Below, piece after piece: positions 13,111-22,581 of a stretch of 64,000 bases of DNA. The stretch lies in contig NZ_JAHMHG010000001.1 of the NCBI RefSeq assembly GCF_018913965.1, positions 310,001 through 374,000 on the forward strand, given 5' to 3'. A program made the translations under genes and the position numbers. A model generated the notes under the pieces. The model did not search any database. It had not been told where the DNA came from and worked only from the letters and a program-made list of their open reading frames with translations. Numbering within the stretch: position 1 is the stretch's first letter; each line of letters begins with the position of its first letter. Source of the DNA: Mycoplasma sp. CSL7491-lung. GTDB lineage: Bacteria; Bacillota_I; Bacilli_A; Mycoplasmatales; Metamycoplasmataceae.

Positions 13111-14074
13111 ATTTAAACTGCTCCAAAATTCTTAAATCATTTTTATATAGATCCCTAATATCTGTAAATCCATATTTAATCATTGTTATTCTTTCTAAAC
13201 CTAAACCTGCGGCGAAACCGTTGTATTCTCTTGCGTTATATCCTGCTAGTTCTAAAACTTTTGGGTGCAACATACCAGCACCAAGTATTTCAATTCATCT
13301 ACCTTTATAGAAAACATCAACTTCAACACTTGGTTCTGTAAATGGGAAGTAACTTGGTCTTAATCTAATTTCAATTTCTTGTTCTAAAACATATGATAAT
13401 AGTGATTTTAGAGTTCAAATTAAGTTCTGAAAACTCACTTTACCGATTGAAACGAAATCTAATTGTGTAAATTGATGAGAATGAGTTGCATCATCTTCGT
13501 CATTTCTGTATACTTTACCAATAGAAAAAATTGAAACTTCTTTATTTTTCTCGTTAGAATATTTATATTCGTCCAAGGCTCGAGCGGTAATACCTGTATT
13601 GTGTGTTCTTAATAATGTTTTAGGATCAAAGTATAAAGAGTCATGCATTGCCCTTGCTGGGTGATTTGAAGGTATATTAAGACGTTCAAAATTAAATTCA
13701 TCCGATACGATTTCGCCATCTTCTTGTTCGTAATATCCTCTTTGTAAAAATCAATCTCTTAATCTTTCTTCAATAATTGTAATTGGGTGTAAAGATGATT
13801 TTAAATTCACTGGTTCGGTAAAATCTACAAAACTAGATTTTAATTTTTCTTGTATTTCGATATCTTTAATTCTTAATTCCGCTAACTTAAAAAAATCTTC
13901 ATATTCTCTTTTTAAAATATTAATCTTTCTACCTATTTCTTTTTTTTCTTCAACAGATGCTGTTTTTATCTTTTGTTGTAATTTAAAAATTTCACCATTT
14001 GTACCCAAAAGTTCCGCCTTAACTTTTTTTAGGTCTTCTAGTTTGTTTATTGTATTAATATCAATTTTTATCAT
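13100..14074 (-). CDS. pheS: phenylalanine-tRNA ligase alpha subunit, 324 aa
   Basis: Catalytic alpha chain of PheRS. An N-terminal coiled coil (about residues 5-85, [20 protein letters not shown]) binds tRNA; the class II core follows with [20 protein letters not shown] and [14 protein letters not shown] chose the ATG at 14074 rather than the in-frame one at 14104 because AGAGGAG lies 6 nt upstream of it and it overlaps the rarA stop as TAATG, the same coupling used at ung/pheT. Slightly shorter than E. coli PheS, as is common in mollicutes. Confidence 0.95.
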
Positions 14075-15291
14075 TATTTCTCCTCTGTTTTTATTTTTTC
14101 TCAATATTTTTTTGAATCTTGTTCAAATTTTGAATTACCATATTCAAATATTTTAATATTTTTAATTTTTTTAGGTAAATAATTTTGTTCAATTCAATTA
14201 TTTTTAAAGTCATGTGGATACTTATATTCAGTTCCATGACCCAATTTTGTTGCAGACTTATAATGCGAGTCTTTTAAATGTTTTGGTATTGGATATATTT
14301 TACCTTCACTAAGTAATTCTTCAACCTTTTTAAGAGCTAAATATCCAGAATTACTTTTCGGAGAATTAGCTAGGTCTATGATAGCCACAGAAATGGCTAA
14401 TTTTCCTTCTGGCTCTCCAAGCCTCTCGTATACTCTAATTGCAGCTTCTGTTCGATAACCCAAATTTGGATTAGCCATTCCAACATCTTCGTACGCTACA
14501 CAAAGCATTCTTCTAAACAAACCATTAACATCACCGGTTTTTAAAATCAATAATCCGTAATAAAGAGATGCGTCAATATCGCTTCCTCTAAGACTTTTGT
14601 GAAATGCTGATAAGTTATTGTAATGTTCGCTAGAATTCGAATCACTATAAAAATTTATATTTGGTATTATTTTCTTTAAGTCTTCTTTAGTTATTTCTTT
14701 TTCATCATCTAATATCAACGAAATTAATTGTAAATTATTTAAACATAATCTTAAATCTCCTGATGAAAACCGAGAAAGTGCGAGTAAAACTTCATCACTT
14801 ATCTTTACTTTAATCTTTTTATTTATTATTAATTTTTTAATATATTCAACAATATCAGTTTCATTTATTTTTTCTAATGATAGAATTTGCATTCTACTCC
14901 TTAATGCAGGATTTACTTTAAAGTAAGGGTTTTCTGTTGTAGTTGCATAAATTATTACCTTATCAAATTCTAAATATGAGAGTAATATATCTTGTTTATC
15001 TTTATTTAATCTATGTATCTCGTCTATTATGATTATTTCGTTGTTTTTTAATATTTTAGTTAATTTAGCTTTATCATCAATTGAAGCATTAAAATACTCG
15101 TAATTTAAGCCCATATTTTTAGCTAAAATTAGCGCCATAGTAGTTTTTCCTACGCCGCTCTCACCAAAAAAAATAAAACTAGTAGTAATTTTATTTTTCG
15201 AAACTTTTTTTAAAAGTTCTACTATGTTTTTTTGACCCGCAACATCGTCAAACGTTTGTGGTCTTAGATTATTTGCTAAATTATTGTTCAT
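14074..15291 (-). CDS. rarA: replication-associated recombination protein A (AAA+ ATPase), 405 aa
   Basis: RarA/MgsA-type clamp-loader-like ATPase acting at stalled replication forks. It opens with LRPQTFDDVAGQKNIV; Walker A is GESGVGKT (43-50), Walker B IIIIDEIHRL (Asp90-Glu91), then the TTENPYF and LRSRMQIL segments typical of RarA. The family C-terminal domain (AYEDVGMANPN, YPHDFKNNW) is present. First gene of the rarA-pheS-ung-pheT-glyA run; its stop overlaps the pheS start. Divergent from trmB across a 72-nt promoter region. Confidence 0.93.
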
Positions 15292-15350
15292 ATTTTTATA
15301 TATTATATTATTTTTTTATAGTTTTATATCATATATTTAAATAACTCTTA

Positions 15351-15356
15351 TATAAT
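15351..15356 (+). promoter_or_regulatory. -10 box of trmB, predicts a leaderless mRNA
   Basis: TATAAT ends 7 nt before the trmB ATG, so transcription should start at or next to the A of the start codon. No Shine-Dalgarno sequence is present upstream of this ATG. The -35 region is not conserved. Confidence 0.5.
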
Positions 15357-15363
15357 TTAAACT

Positions 15364-15972
15364 ATGAGATTAAGACATGATAACACAGCACAAGATAAAT
15401 TAAATAATTCAGAGTTTTATTTAAACAAATTTCCGGTCCAATTGTATCCAAATGATGTTGTAGAAATCGGAGCAGGTAAAGGGGAGATGATTTCTCAATT
15501 AGCACTTAATAATCCTGAAATAAGATTTTTTGCAATAGAAAAATATCCTACTGTAGCTAACAAAATTTTAAATAAAATTAATGATTTAAAATTAACTAAT
15601 TTATTTGTAATTACAGAAAATGCAGATAATTTAAGTGAAATTTTCGAAGGAAATGTTGATAAAATTTGATTAACTTTCAGTGATCCTTGACCAAAAAATT
15701 CCCACGAAAGAAGAAGATTAACCTATAAAAAATATTTGAGTTTATACGAAAAATTACTAACTAAAAGTGGTCAGTTACATTTAAAAACTGATAATGATGG
15801 TTTTTTTGATTATTCAACTGAGAGTTTAAAAGAAAATGGTTGAGAAATTGTAGATTCAACGACCGACTTACACAATTCTAAATATAATAAAAATAATTAC
15901 AAAACAGGTTATGAAATTAAATGATCTAGCAAAGGAAAAAATATTAATTATTTATTCGCTAGAAAAAAATAA
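15364..15972 (+). CDS. trmB: tRNA (guanine-N7-)-methyltransferase, 202 aa
   Basis: SAM-dependent enzyme making m7G46 in tRNA. The SAM-binding start is VVEIGAGKGEMI (residues 36-47), followed by FFAIEKYPTVA; the tRNA-contact signature FSDPWPKNSHERRRL is at about 103-117, and the C-terminal LHLKTDNDGFFDYS and YEIKWSSKG segments are typical. Length fits the family. The ATG has no Shine-Dalgarno sequence and lies 7 nt after a TATAAT box, so it is probably a leaderless message. Confidence 0.95.
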
Positions 15973-16020
15973 TATTCTATTTATCTAAAAGAATTATAAT
16001 TATATTATTAGGAGTTAAAA

Positions 16021-16251
16021 ATGAATAAAGAAAATAAGAAAATAGATTTTATTCAATTCAGAAAAAATGAAATTGAATATGCTAGAGCGAAAGTGTTGCA
16101 AGAACAAAATAATACAAAATATTTTACCGAACAAAAACAATTAATTTGATATAAAAGAGATATTTTTTATAATATATTCGGCGCAGTTGTCGCAATGTCT
16201 TTAATTGCTACTTTTCTTGTAATAGCTTATGTGGTAGGGAGAATTGCGTAA
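16021..16251 (+). CDS. small single-pass membrane protein, 76 aa, unknown function
   Basis: Good RBS (TTAGGAG) and a compact frame. The N-terminal about 45 residues are charged and helical (DFIQFRKNEIEYARAKVLQ); a single membrane helix follows (FYNIFGAVVAMSLIATFLVIAYVVG). It is separated by 1 nt from the diadenylate cyclase start, so the two are very probably co-translated. This suggests, but does not show, a role as a membrane partner of the cyclase. I do not recognise a family. Confidence 0.75.
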
Positions 16252-16252
16252 A

Positions 16253-16849
16253 ATGGTCCTAATTAATTACGTAATTTTAGGATTTGTTATTGCGATTTTT
16301 ATTTTAATTTTACTTAGTTTGTTAGTTGTGGGAATACCACATTTAAAAAATTGATTTAGTAATTATTTTAAAAAATCTAAGTATGATAAATTAGGTCGTA
16401 GCAGTCAAATTCGTTTGATAAATCAACTTAGAGAAAGTGTTGAATATTTTTCTAAACATAAAATAGGTGCTCTTATAACAATAGAAAATAATGACAATAT
16501 TGATAATTTAAGAACAGACGGAATTATTTTGAATGCTAATATTTCTAGTTCTCTTTTAATTTCTATTTTTAATAAAAATTCACCATTACATGATGGCGCA
16601 GTTGTTATACGTGATAATAAAATTTATTATGCATCAACTTTTTATAAAATAACTAAAAAATCACTCGAGAGTGATTTTGGTTCTAGACATCGTGCAGCGA
16701 TTGGTATTTCAGAACAAAGCGATGCAACTACAATAGTGGTTTCAGAAGAAAATGGTAGCGTTAAGATTATGAAGGATCGTAATATTAGTTCTGTTAAAAT
16801 TGAATATTTTCAAGAGGAATTGATTAAATATTTAATCGAAAAATCATAA
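16253..16849 (+). CDS. cdaM: diadenylate cyclase (c-di-AMP synthase), CdaM type, 198 aa
   Basis: Makes the second messenger c-di-AMP from two ATP. One N-terminal membrane helix (about residues 5-27) precedes a DAC domain (about 55-190) with both catalytic motifs: DGA at 114-116 (PLHDGAVVIRD) and RHR at 145-147 (GSRHRAAIGISE). A single helix matches the CdaM architecture of mycoplasmas, unlike the three helices of CdaA. No separate regulator (CdaR) or phosphodiesterase is visible nearby. Its stop overlaps the mgtE start (TAATG), linking c-di-AMP synthesis with an ion transporter; c-di-AMP commonly controls K+ and Mg2+ transport in Firmicutes relatives. Confidence 0.93.
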
Positions 16850-18324
16850 TGGAAAATAATAATATAGAACAACTACAAAACCAAATTCTTCATGAAGAAA
16901 TAAAAAACTTAATATCAACAAAAAGCGTAAAATTGCTAAGAGAATTGGAAGAAGAAACTCCACACGCCGATTTTGCTAAAGCGGTAGAATCGTTGACAAG
17001 CGAACAACAAATATATGTTCTTAGAATACTTAGAACTGAAGAAGCTGCGGAAGTTTTTTCTTATTTGGATGATGAAATTCAAACTAATTTAGTTATTCAA
17101 TTTAGCGATGATTTAGGAGAAAAAGTTTTACAAGAAATAGAAACTGATGAATTAGCTGATATTATAGAAGATTTACCTGTAAACATAACAAGAAAAATTT
17201 TATCCAATACATCCAAAGATAAAAGAGATAAGATTAATCAATTACTATCCTATTCGGATGACCAAATAGGTAGTTTTATGAGCGTTGATTTTTCTATTTT
17301 AAAATCTAATTGAACTGCAAAAAAAGCTATTTCTAAAATTAGAGCAGATTATAATAAAAATGTTTTAATGGGCCATAATTTTTATATAGTAGATCAACAA
17401 GGCAAACTGGTAGGAGATATAACTTTAGAAGAGTTGGTCTTCTCGGACGAAAATTCATTATTAGATGAATTATACAACGCTGTTGCGAGTGTAAAAACTA
17501 CAGATGATAAAGAATATGCAGCACAAATCTTTTCTAATCATGATAGGTCAACATTACCGGTTGTTTCTAGTGATAAAAGATTAATAGGTATGATTACTTC
17601 TGATGATATTATTGATATTATTCAAGATGAAGCTACTGAAGATATTTATAAAATGGCTGGTATTCGCGATGAAAATGTTGAAGATAGCTATATTAAAAAA
17701 TCAATTAAAAATATAGTAAGAGCAAGAGTTTTTTGGTTAATTATTTTGATGATATCGGCCACAATTTCTCAATATATAATCCAAGAATTTACTTCGATAA
17801 GTGAAAGTTTTTTTAGTAGTGTGGTGCACGTTACTATTTCAACCGGTATAATAACCTCATTAATTCCTATAATTAGTGGTGCAGCAGGTAATGCAGGATC
17901 TCAATCTTCAACTACGGTAACTCGTGCAGCCTCTTTAGGTGATTTTAAGAATAACGAATATGGTAAGGTAGTTTGAAAAGAGACTACTATAGGACTAATA
18001 ATAGGTTTAATAATGTTTTTAGTAAATATTGTTAGGTTATATATTTATTATTCAATTCCTTTTTTTAGAGATCCTTCTCTAAAATGAGGAGAATTATCTT
18101 TTATAATAATAGCAAGTTCATTTTCTTTGTGAATAGTAGTTATTTTGGCAAAATTTTTAGGAACAGTTATACCTCTTTTGGCTATTAAATTAAAAAAAGA
18201 TCCTGCCGTGATGTCGGCGCCAATTTTGACAACTTTATCAGATGCTTTAGCTACATTAATTTTCTTTGGTTTAAATATATTAGTTATGTATATCGCTTAT
18301 GTAGCCGGATTATTAGGATCATAA
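16849..18324 (+). CDS. mgtE: magnesium transporter MgtE, 491 aa
   Basis: Mg2+ channel/transporter. The cytosolic N domain of superhelical repeats (about 10-140, ELADIIEDLPVNITRKIL) is followed by two CBS domains (about 140-260, with DKRLIGMITSDDIIDIIQDE) that gate the pore by binding Mg2+, the connecting plug helix, and five membrane helices (about 285-490) with the family signature GAAGNAGSQSSTTVTRAAS. Full length. Translationally coupled to the cyclase gene upstream. TGA codons at 17311 and elsewhere are Trp. Confidence 0.95.
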
Positions 18325-18349
18325 ACAACATGATAGAAGGAGAAATAAT

Positions 18350-18721
18350 ATGGATAAAAATTTAGATAATGTTTTAGACTTTGACAAATTAAAATCATTA
18401 GCGGAAGAATATAACGATCATAATCAAGAAGCTAAAAGAATTAAAAAAGAAATTGAAAGTGAACTTGGTGGCTTGGACTTCGAAATTAACGAAAGATTAA
18501 ACGATGGTGGTGTTTTAAGTTATAAGCCAGCAACAACAGTAACAAAAGTGGATAGAAAAATGCTTTTAAATCTTCTCTATAAGATCATAATAGATGCTGA
18601 TCGAGAAAATGAGAAAATACCTAATGATGAAGAGTTAAAAGATAAGATTCAAAGCGAATGCACAATTGAAAAAGAAGTAAAATGAAAAGTTACAATTAAG
18701 AAAGGTAAAAATGTTAATTAA
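18350..18721 (+). CDS. unknown small protein with coiled coil, 123 aa
   Basis: Strong RBS (AGAAGGAG). The N-terminal half is a charged coiled coil (LKSLAEEYNDHNQEAKRIKK); the C-terminal half is beta-like (GVLSYKPATTVTKVDRKMLL ... WKVTIKKGKNVN). The coiled coil followed by a VDRKML-type segment recalls the small tail domain of phage YqaJ-type exonucleases or the small proteins encoded with them. That resemblance is an impression, not an assignment. A separate YqaJ-like nuclease is at 36160-37020. The last codons overlap the start of the next gene by 11 nt. Confidence 0.75.
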
Positions 18722-19373
18722 AGTCAATAGAATGTTTGAAGAAACTAATACAACTACTACAAGTTCTAGTTCTATTAGTGCACTAGGAAGTGGTAATATA
18801 ATAATTTGAGTAATATTAGGTGTTCTTTTATCCTTGATAGGTGTTTATTTTGTATATTCATATATTAAAGAAAAAATAGAGAAAAAAAGAACAAGAATTG
18901 CTGCTAAAGAATTTGAAAATGATTCTCTAAAATATCGTTACGAATTAATGGTTAAAATTAATGAATTAATTGAATTAAACACCAAAATTCACGATGATTT
19001 TGTTGTAAGTATTGGTGAATATAAAATGGGACAAATAAATAATGCCACAAGAGAATTATTAGAAAATATTATGAGCTCTTATGAATATAAAACATTTGTT
19101 ATCCCTGATGAAAAATTAAACAATTTAAAAACAAAAATAAATATGTTAAAAGATTTAAACTCAAATCTTTGAAATAAAAAATTGAACGAAATAATTATCT
19201 ATTTTAAAGAAGAAGAAGATAAAATACATAAACAAGTAAAAGAACAAAATAAAACAGAAATAGATGATTTAAAAGACATAAATTTAATTAAAGAAGAACT
19301 TAAGAATATGCACAATGAAGCATTAATTAAAAGTAAAAAAGAAAGCTTAAATGAAGATTTTCAAGAAAAATAA
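18711..19373 (+). CDS. membrane-anchored coiled-coil protein, 220 aa, unknown function
   Basis: Starts inside the previous gene (ATG at 18711, RBS AAAGGT). A Thr/Ser-rich N-terminus of about 32 residues is followed by one membrane helix (IIIWVILGVLLSLIGVYFVYSYI) and a long lysine/glutamate-rich helical region that should form coiled coils on the cytoplasmic side. It resembles an EzrA/septation-ring-like or phage-shock-like topology only superficially. Its end overlaps the proposed pgsA start by 23 nt. Confidence 0.75.
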
Positions 19374-19971
19374 AGTACCTAATTTGCTAACTATTTTACG
19401 TATTTTATTTATTATTCCTGTTATAGGTTTAGCGATATGTTTTTCAAATGATTATTATCTCCGTTTCGATCAAAAGAACAAAACAATTATACTTTTAATG
19501 ATATTAGTTTTTTTTATTATTGCTATGTTAACTGACTTTATTGATGGTTATTTAGCGAGAAAATGAAAAGTAGTATCTACTTTTGGTAAAATTTTTGACC
19601 CTATTGCGGATAAATTAATGACAACCTCCGTTTTAATTTTTTTAAGTGTTAATAATTTTTTACCCTATACATATATAATTTTGCTTATTTTAAGAGATAT
19701 AGTTGTAGATGCATTTAGAATAATTATGTCTAAAAATAATGTTAAAGTAGAGGCTATTAAAACTGCTAAGTGAAAAACCATGACATTGTCGATTGCTATA
19801 GTGATTTTATTCATATTAATTTTAGTGGATATACATACAGAAAATAACTTTCTATATTATTGAACTTGAAGTAAATGGGTTTATTCTATATACTTTGTAA
19901 TACCAGTGACATTATCGACATTTTCGGGATATTTATATTACAAAAAAGCCAAACAATTTTTATTTAGTTAA
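19351..19971 (+). CDS. pgsA: CDP-diacylglycerol-glycerol-3-phosphate 3-phosphatidyltransferase, 206 aa
   Basis: CDP-alcohol phosphatidyltransferase that makes phosphatidylglycerol phosphate. The catalytic motif runs from DFIDGYLARKW to GKIFDPIADKLM, giving the D-x2-DG-x2-AR-x8-G-x3-D-x3-D pattern, and about five hydrophobic helices are visible. The N-terminus NKVPNLLTILRILFIIPV is typical of PgsA. The start is inside the previous gene's end; no clear RBS is visible. Followed by a strong terminator. Confidence 0.93.
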
Positions 19972-19995
19972 AGAAGCTTATCGAGCTTCTTTTTT
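19971..19995 (+). terminator. terminator after pgsA
   Basis: Stem AAGAAGCT/AGCTTCTT with a 5-nt loop (TATCG) and a T run at 19990-19995, beginning at the last base of the pgsA stop codon. Confidence 0.85.
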
Positions 19996-20051
19996 ATATT
20001 TCATAAAAAGTCCCATATTACACAAGGAAAAATAAATAATAATTTATTCTC

Positions 20052-20080
20052 TTGAATTACTGTCTTATTTAATATATAAT
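20052..20080 (+). promoter_or_regulatory. promoter of the nuclease lipoprotein gene
   Basis: -35 TTGAAT at 20052-20057 and -10 TATAAT at 20075-20080 with exactly 17 nt between, about 34 nt upstream of the ATG at 20114. This is the clearest two-box promoter in the window. Confidence 0.75.
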
Positions 20081-20113
20081 AAATTGTAAAACATTTTAAA
20101 AAGGGGTTAATAA

Positions 20114-21229
20114 ATGAAATTAAATAAAAAAATTATAAAAAATATATTAATAACAATTTCTGGAGTAAGTGCGGTCACAACTATAAGTTGTTCTCAATCT
20201 CAAGTGAAGGAAAAAGAGAGAAACATTGAAAAAAATGAAAAAAATATAAATGTGAAATCTGAAATTGAAGTTAAGGAAAAATCGAATGGTAATACCATTA
20301 ATTCTAGTACAGAATTAGAAACAAATATAAGCGATAACAAAAGTAGTGATGAAAACAGTAATTTAGAGGAAGCTTCTTCAAAAGAAAAAAGTAAAACTTC
20401 ATCAGATGAAGTTGTAGACAATAATAATTCTTCAAATGAAGATACTTCATCTAAAAGTGAGGAAGAAGTCGCAGATGTAGAGCCTAATAATAATGCATCT
20501 ACTAGTGAAGATAAAAATTCTGTAGTTGAGAAAAAAGAAAGTATCGAATCAGAAGATGATCAGAAATCTTCAGATGTTGAAGACAAAAAAATAATAGATG
20601 ATAACCAAGTAGATAATGATCAAGAAGGTAATTCGTCAGAAGAAAAAACTTCTCTAGATTCTAATAATGATTCTTCTAATAATACATCTGAAACTAATAA
20701 ATCCGAAGATGAAGAAGAATTAATTGAAAATAATGAAGATAATTCTAGTTTAAATTCAACACCAGAAAAGTCTGAAGAATCAGAAAGTGAATCAAATTCA
20801 GATGAGAATACTTCAAACAAAAACGATGATAATAATAATGTTGAAGCTTTTGTTTTAAATGAAAACTTAAATAAAAATGATTTAATATCCTTAATTAATT
20901 CAAAAGTTAGAAAAAATCAAGTTCGTTTACACAAGTATGCAAACTCTGAATATTATGGAATATTTGGTGGTGGAAATAATGAACAAAATCATATATTTAC
21001 AATTAATAAAAAATACAATGAAGAAAATATAAAAAGCGCAACAAATAAAAAAAATATTTTTGCGACATGAAACGATTCCGCTAAAGAACTAAAAATATCT
21101 TACAAATATAATGATGAATTAGTAGAACAATCATTTATTTTGACAGAATCTACTTCAAATTTATCAAATACATCTTCTGGGAATTCCGCAGAAGATGGCA
21201 ATACCGACGCATCCAGTAGTAGCCAATAG
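20114..21229 (+). CDS. N-terminal part of a nuclease lipoprotein, ends by frameshift, 371 aa
   Basis: Strong promoter and RBS (AAAAGGGG). The lipoprotein signal peptide ends VTTISC with Cys26. Residues about 30-245 are a very acidic Ser/Glu/Asp/Asn linker. Residues 247-345 are folded-looking (NKNDLISLINSKVRKNQVRL, NSEYYGIFGGGNNEQNHIF), and the frame ends with a second Ser/Thr-rich stretch at TAG 21227-21229. The downstream nuclease domain is open in the +1 frame (21195-22370), overlapping by 35 nt, so the original protein was presumably one lipoprotein nuclease. Whether this is a real frameshift or a sequencing error cannot be told here. Confidence 0.8.
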
Positions 21230-22370
21230 TGATGACCATGAAGTTGAACGTTCAGAAGAAACGGTTTATGTAAGACCCCCTTTTGGTGCTAGTTTTGAAT
21301 TAAAAAGTGAAAAAAATTTCCCTAACATAGTCACCGTTTTTGATCATTTAGATAGTCCCGGAAAGAAAAATAATAGTAGATACAATGAATATGGAGCTAA
21401 TACAAGTAATTTAGCATATAAAAGTTATGGTTCTTCTTTAGGTTCACAAGAAGCTAGTGAATTTTTATCTATACCTAAATTAATGAAATACTATAAAAAG
21501 CACTCAAAAGAAAATTCATTAGTTATCTTTGGAGGGGATACTAATATTGAAAAAGAAAATTTTAATTTAGATAATAATTTTGACCCAGAAATTAATAAAG
21601 TTTTAAATTCATATGGAATAGGGCAAAAATATTTTACTTCTTTAAATAAAAATGGTACTGGTTATGTTCAACCTTATGACAAAATTTATTATTTAAATGG
21701 AGAAAATAAATATTACGACCTAGTAAATGATAACGACGATCCTCATTTAGATTTTAAAATAGATATAATAAAAGAATTTAAAAAATTCAATAATAAAGAA
21801 GAATTTAAAAGTATGAAATGATATAACAATCATGAAGATGAAGGATGAAATATAAGAAATCGCTTATCTGACCACGCTCCTGTTTATGTTGATTTAAATA
21901 TAAAAACAAACAAAAATATTAATACCTCTTTCGCTTCAATAAACCCAAAAAAAGATACTAATCAACTAAGAATTGCTCATTGAAATATCCTTAATTATGG
22001 AAATCAAAATTTAAACACATATAAACATAAAAAGGAATTTAAATACAAAGCAATCGCTTATTTTATAGAAAAATCAGGGTTTGATATTGTTGGTTTAACC
22101 GAAATTAATGATAATGGTTCAGATGCTGTTGATTTAATTTTAAATCAGTTGAATAATAAAGGAAAATCAAAATATAAAAAAATAGTTCAAAGTAAAGAGG
22201 AATCCAGTTGAAAAAATACAAAATACAAATATTTTTACGGTAGACAAACAGAACAAATAGTTATTATATATAATTCAGATATTCTTGATAATGTTCGTTT
22301 TTTAAACGATAAAAAGAGTTTAACATATAGAGAAAATATAAAGTTATACGGCCATATAAAAACAAAATAA
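21195..22370 (+). pseudogene. endonuclease/exonuclease/phosphatase nuclease domain, out of frame and permuted, 391 codons
   Basis: MnuA-like membrane nuclease of the EEP fold, which degrades host DNA to supply nucleotides. All key motifs are visible but in the wrong order. VYVRPPFGASFE (25-34), IFGGDTN (111-117) and SDHAPVYVDL (225-234), which normally form the C-terminal half, come first. RIAHWNILNYG (259-269) and FDIVGLTEIN (297-306), normally the N-terminal half, come last, ending in VIIYNSDILDNVRFLND. This is the order expected after a tandem duplication with loss of the outer halves (circular permutation). The frame lacks its own signal peptide and RBS; secretion would need a shift from the upstream lipoprotein frame. 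It could be a decayed gene or an assembly artefact. Confidence 0.7.
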
Positions 22371-22405
22371 AAAAAGCATTTTTGTACAATAAAAGTGCTT
22401 TTTTA
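22371..22405 (+). terminator. terminator after the nuclease region
   Basis: Arms AAAAAGCATTTT and AAAAGTGCTTTTTT form a 12-bp stem with one wobble pair and end in T6. It starts next to the TAA at 22368-22370. Confidence 0.8.
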
Positions 22406-22494
22406 TTATTTTTTTAAGAAAAATATTTAATTATTTATAATAATTATTTATAATTGAATTAACTTTTTATTTTTATAGTTTGGAGGAGTTAAAA

Positions 22495-22581
22495 ATGAGC
22501 GAAAAAAATCGTATAAACCAGATTTTTTCTGGATATTTAAGTAAGTTAAGTAACAATAACTTAAATTATAAAAATGTATAG
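22495..22581 (+). CDS. 28-codon leader ORF overlapping the MATE gene start
   Basis: The short frame has the strongest RBS of the region (TTGGAGGAG, 7 nt before ATG) and ends TAG at 22579-22581, overlapping the MATE start (22574) by 8 nt in another frame. The MATE ATG itself has no Shine-Dalgarno sequence. Either this is a leader peptide that couples translation to the transporter, or it is the true N-terminus of the transporter separated by a one-base slip in the A5 run at 22570-22574. I cannot choose between the two from sequence alone. Confidence 0.5.
   Translation: MSEKNRINQIFSGYLSKLSNNNLNYKNV

Noticed and set aside
20200..20820. Two minus-strand Ser/Phe-rich open frames
   Set aside because: Mirror images of the acidic low-complexity linker of the nuclease lipoprotein.
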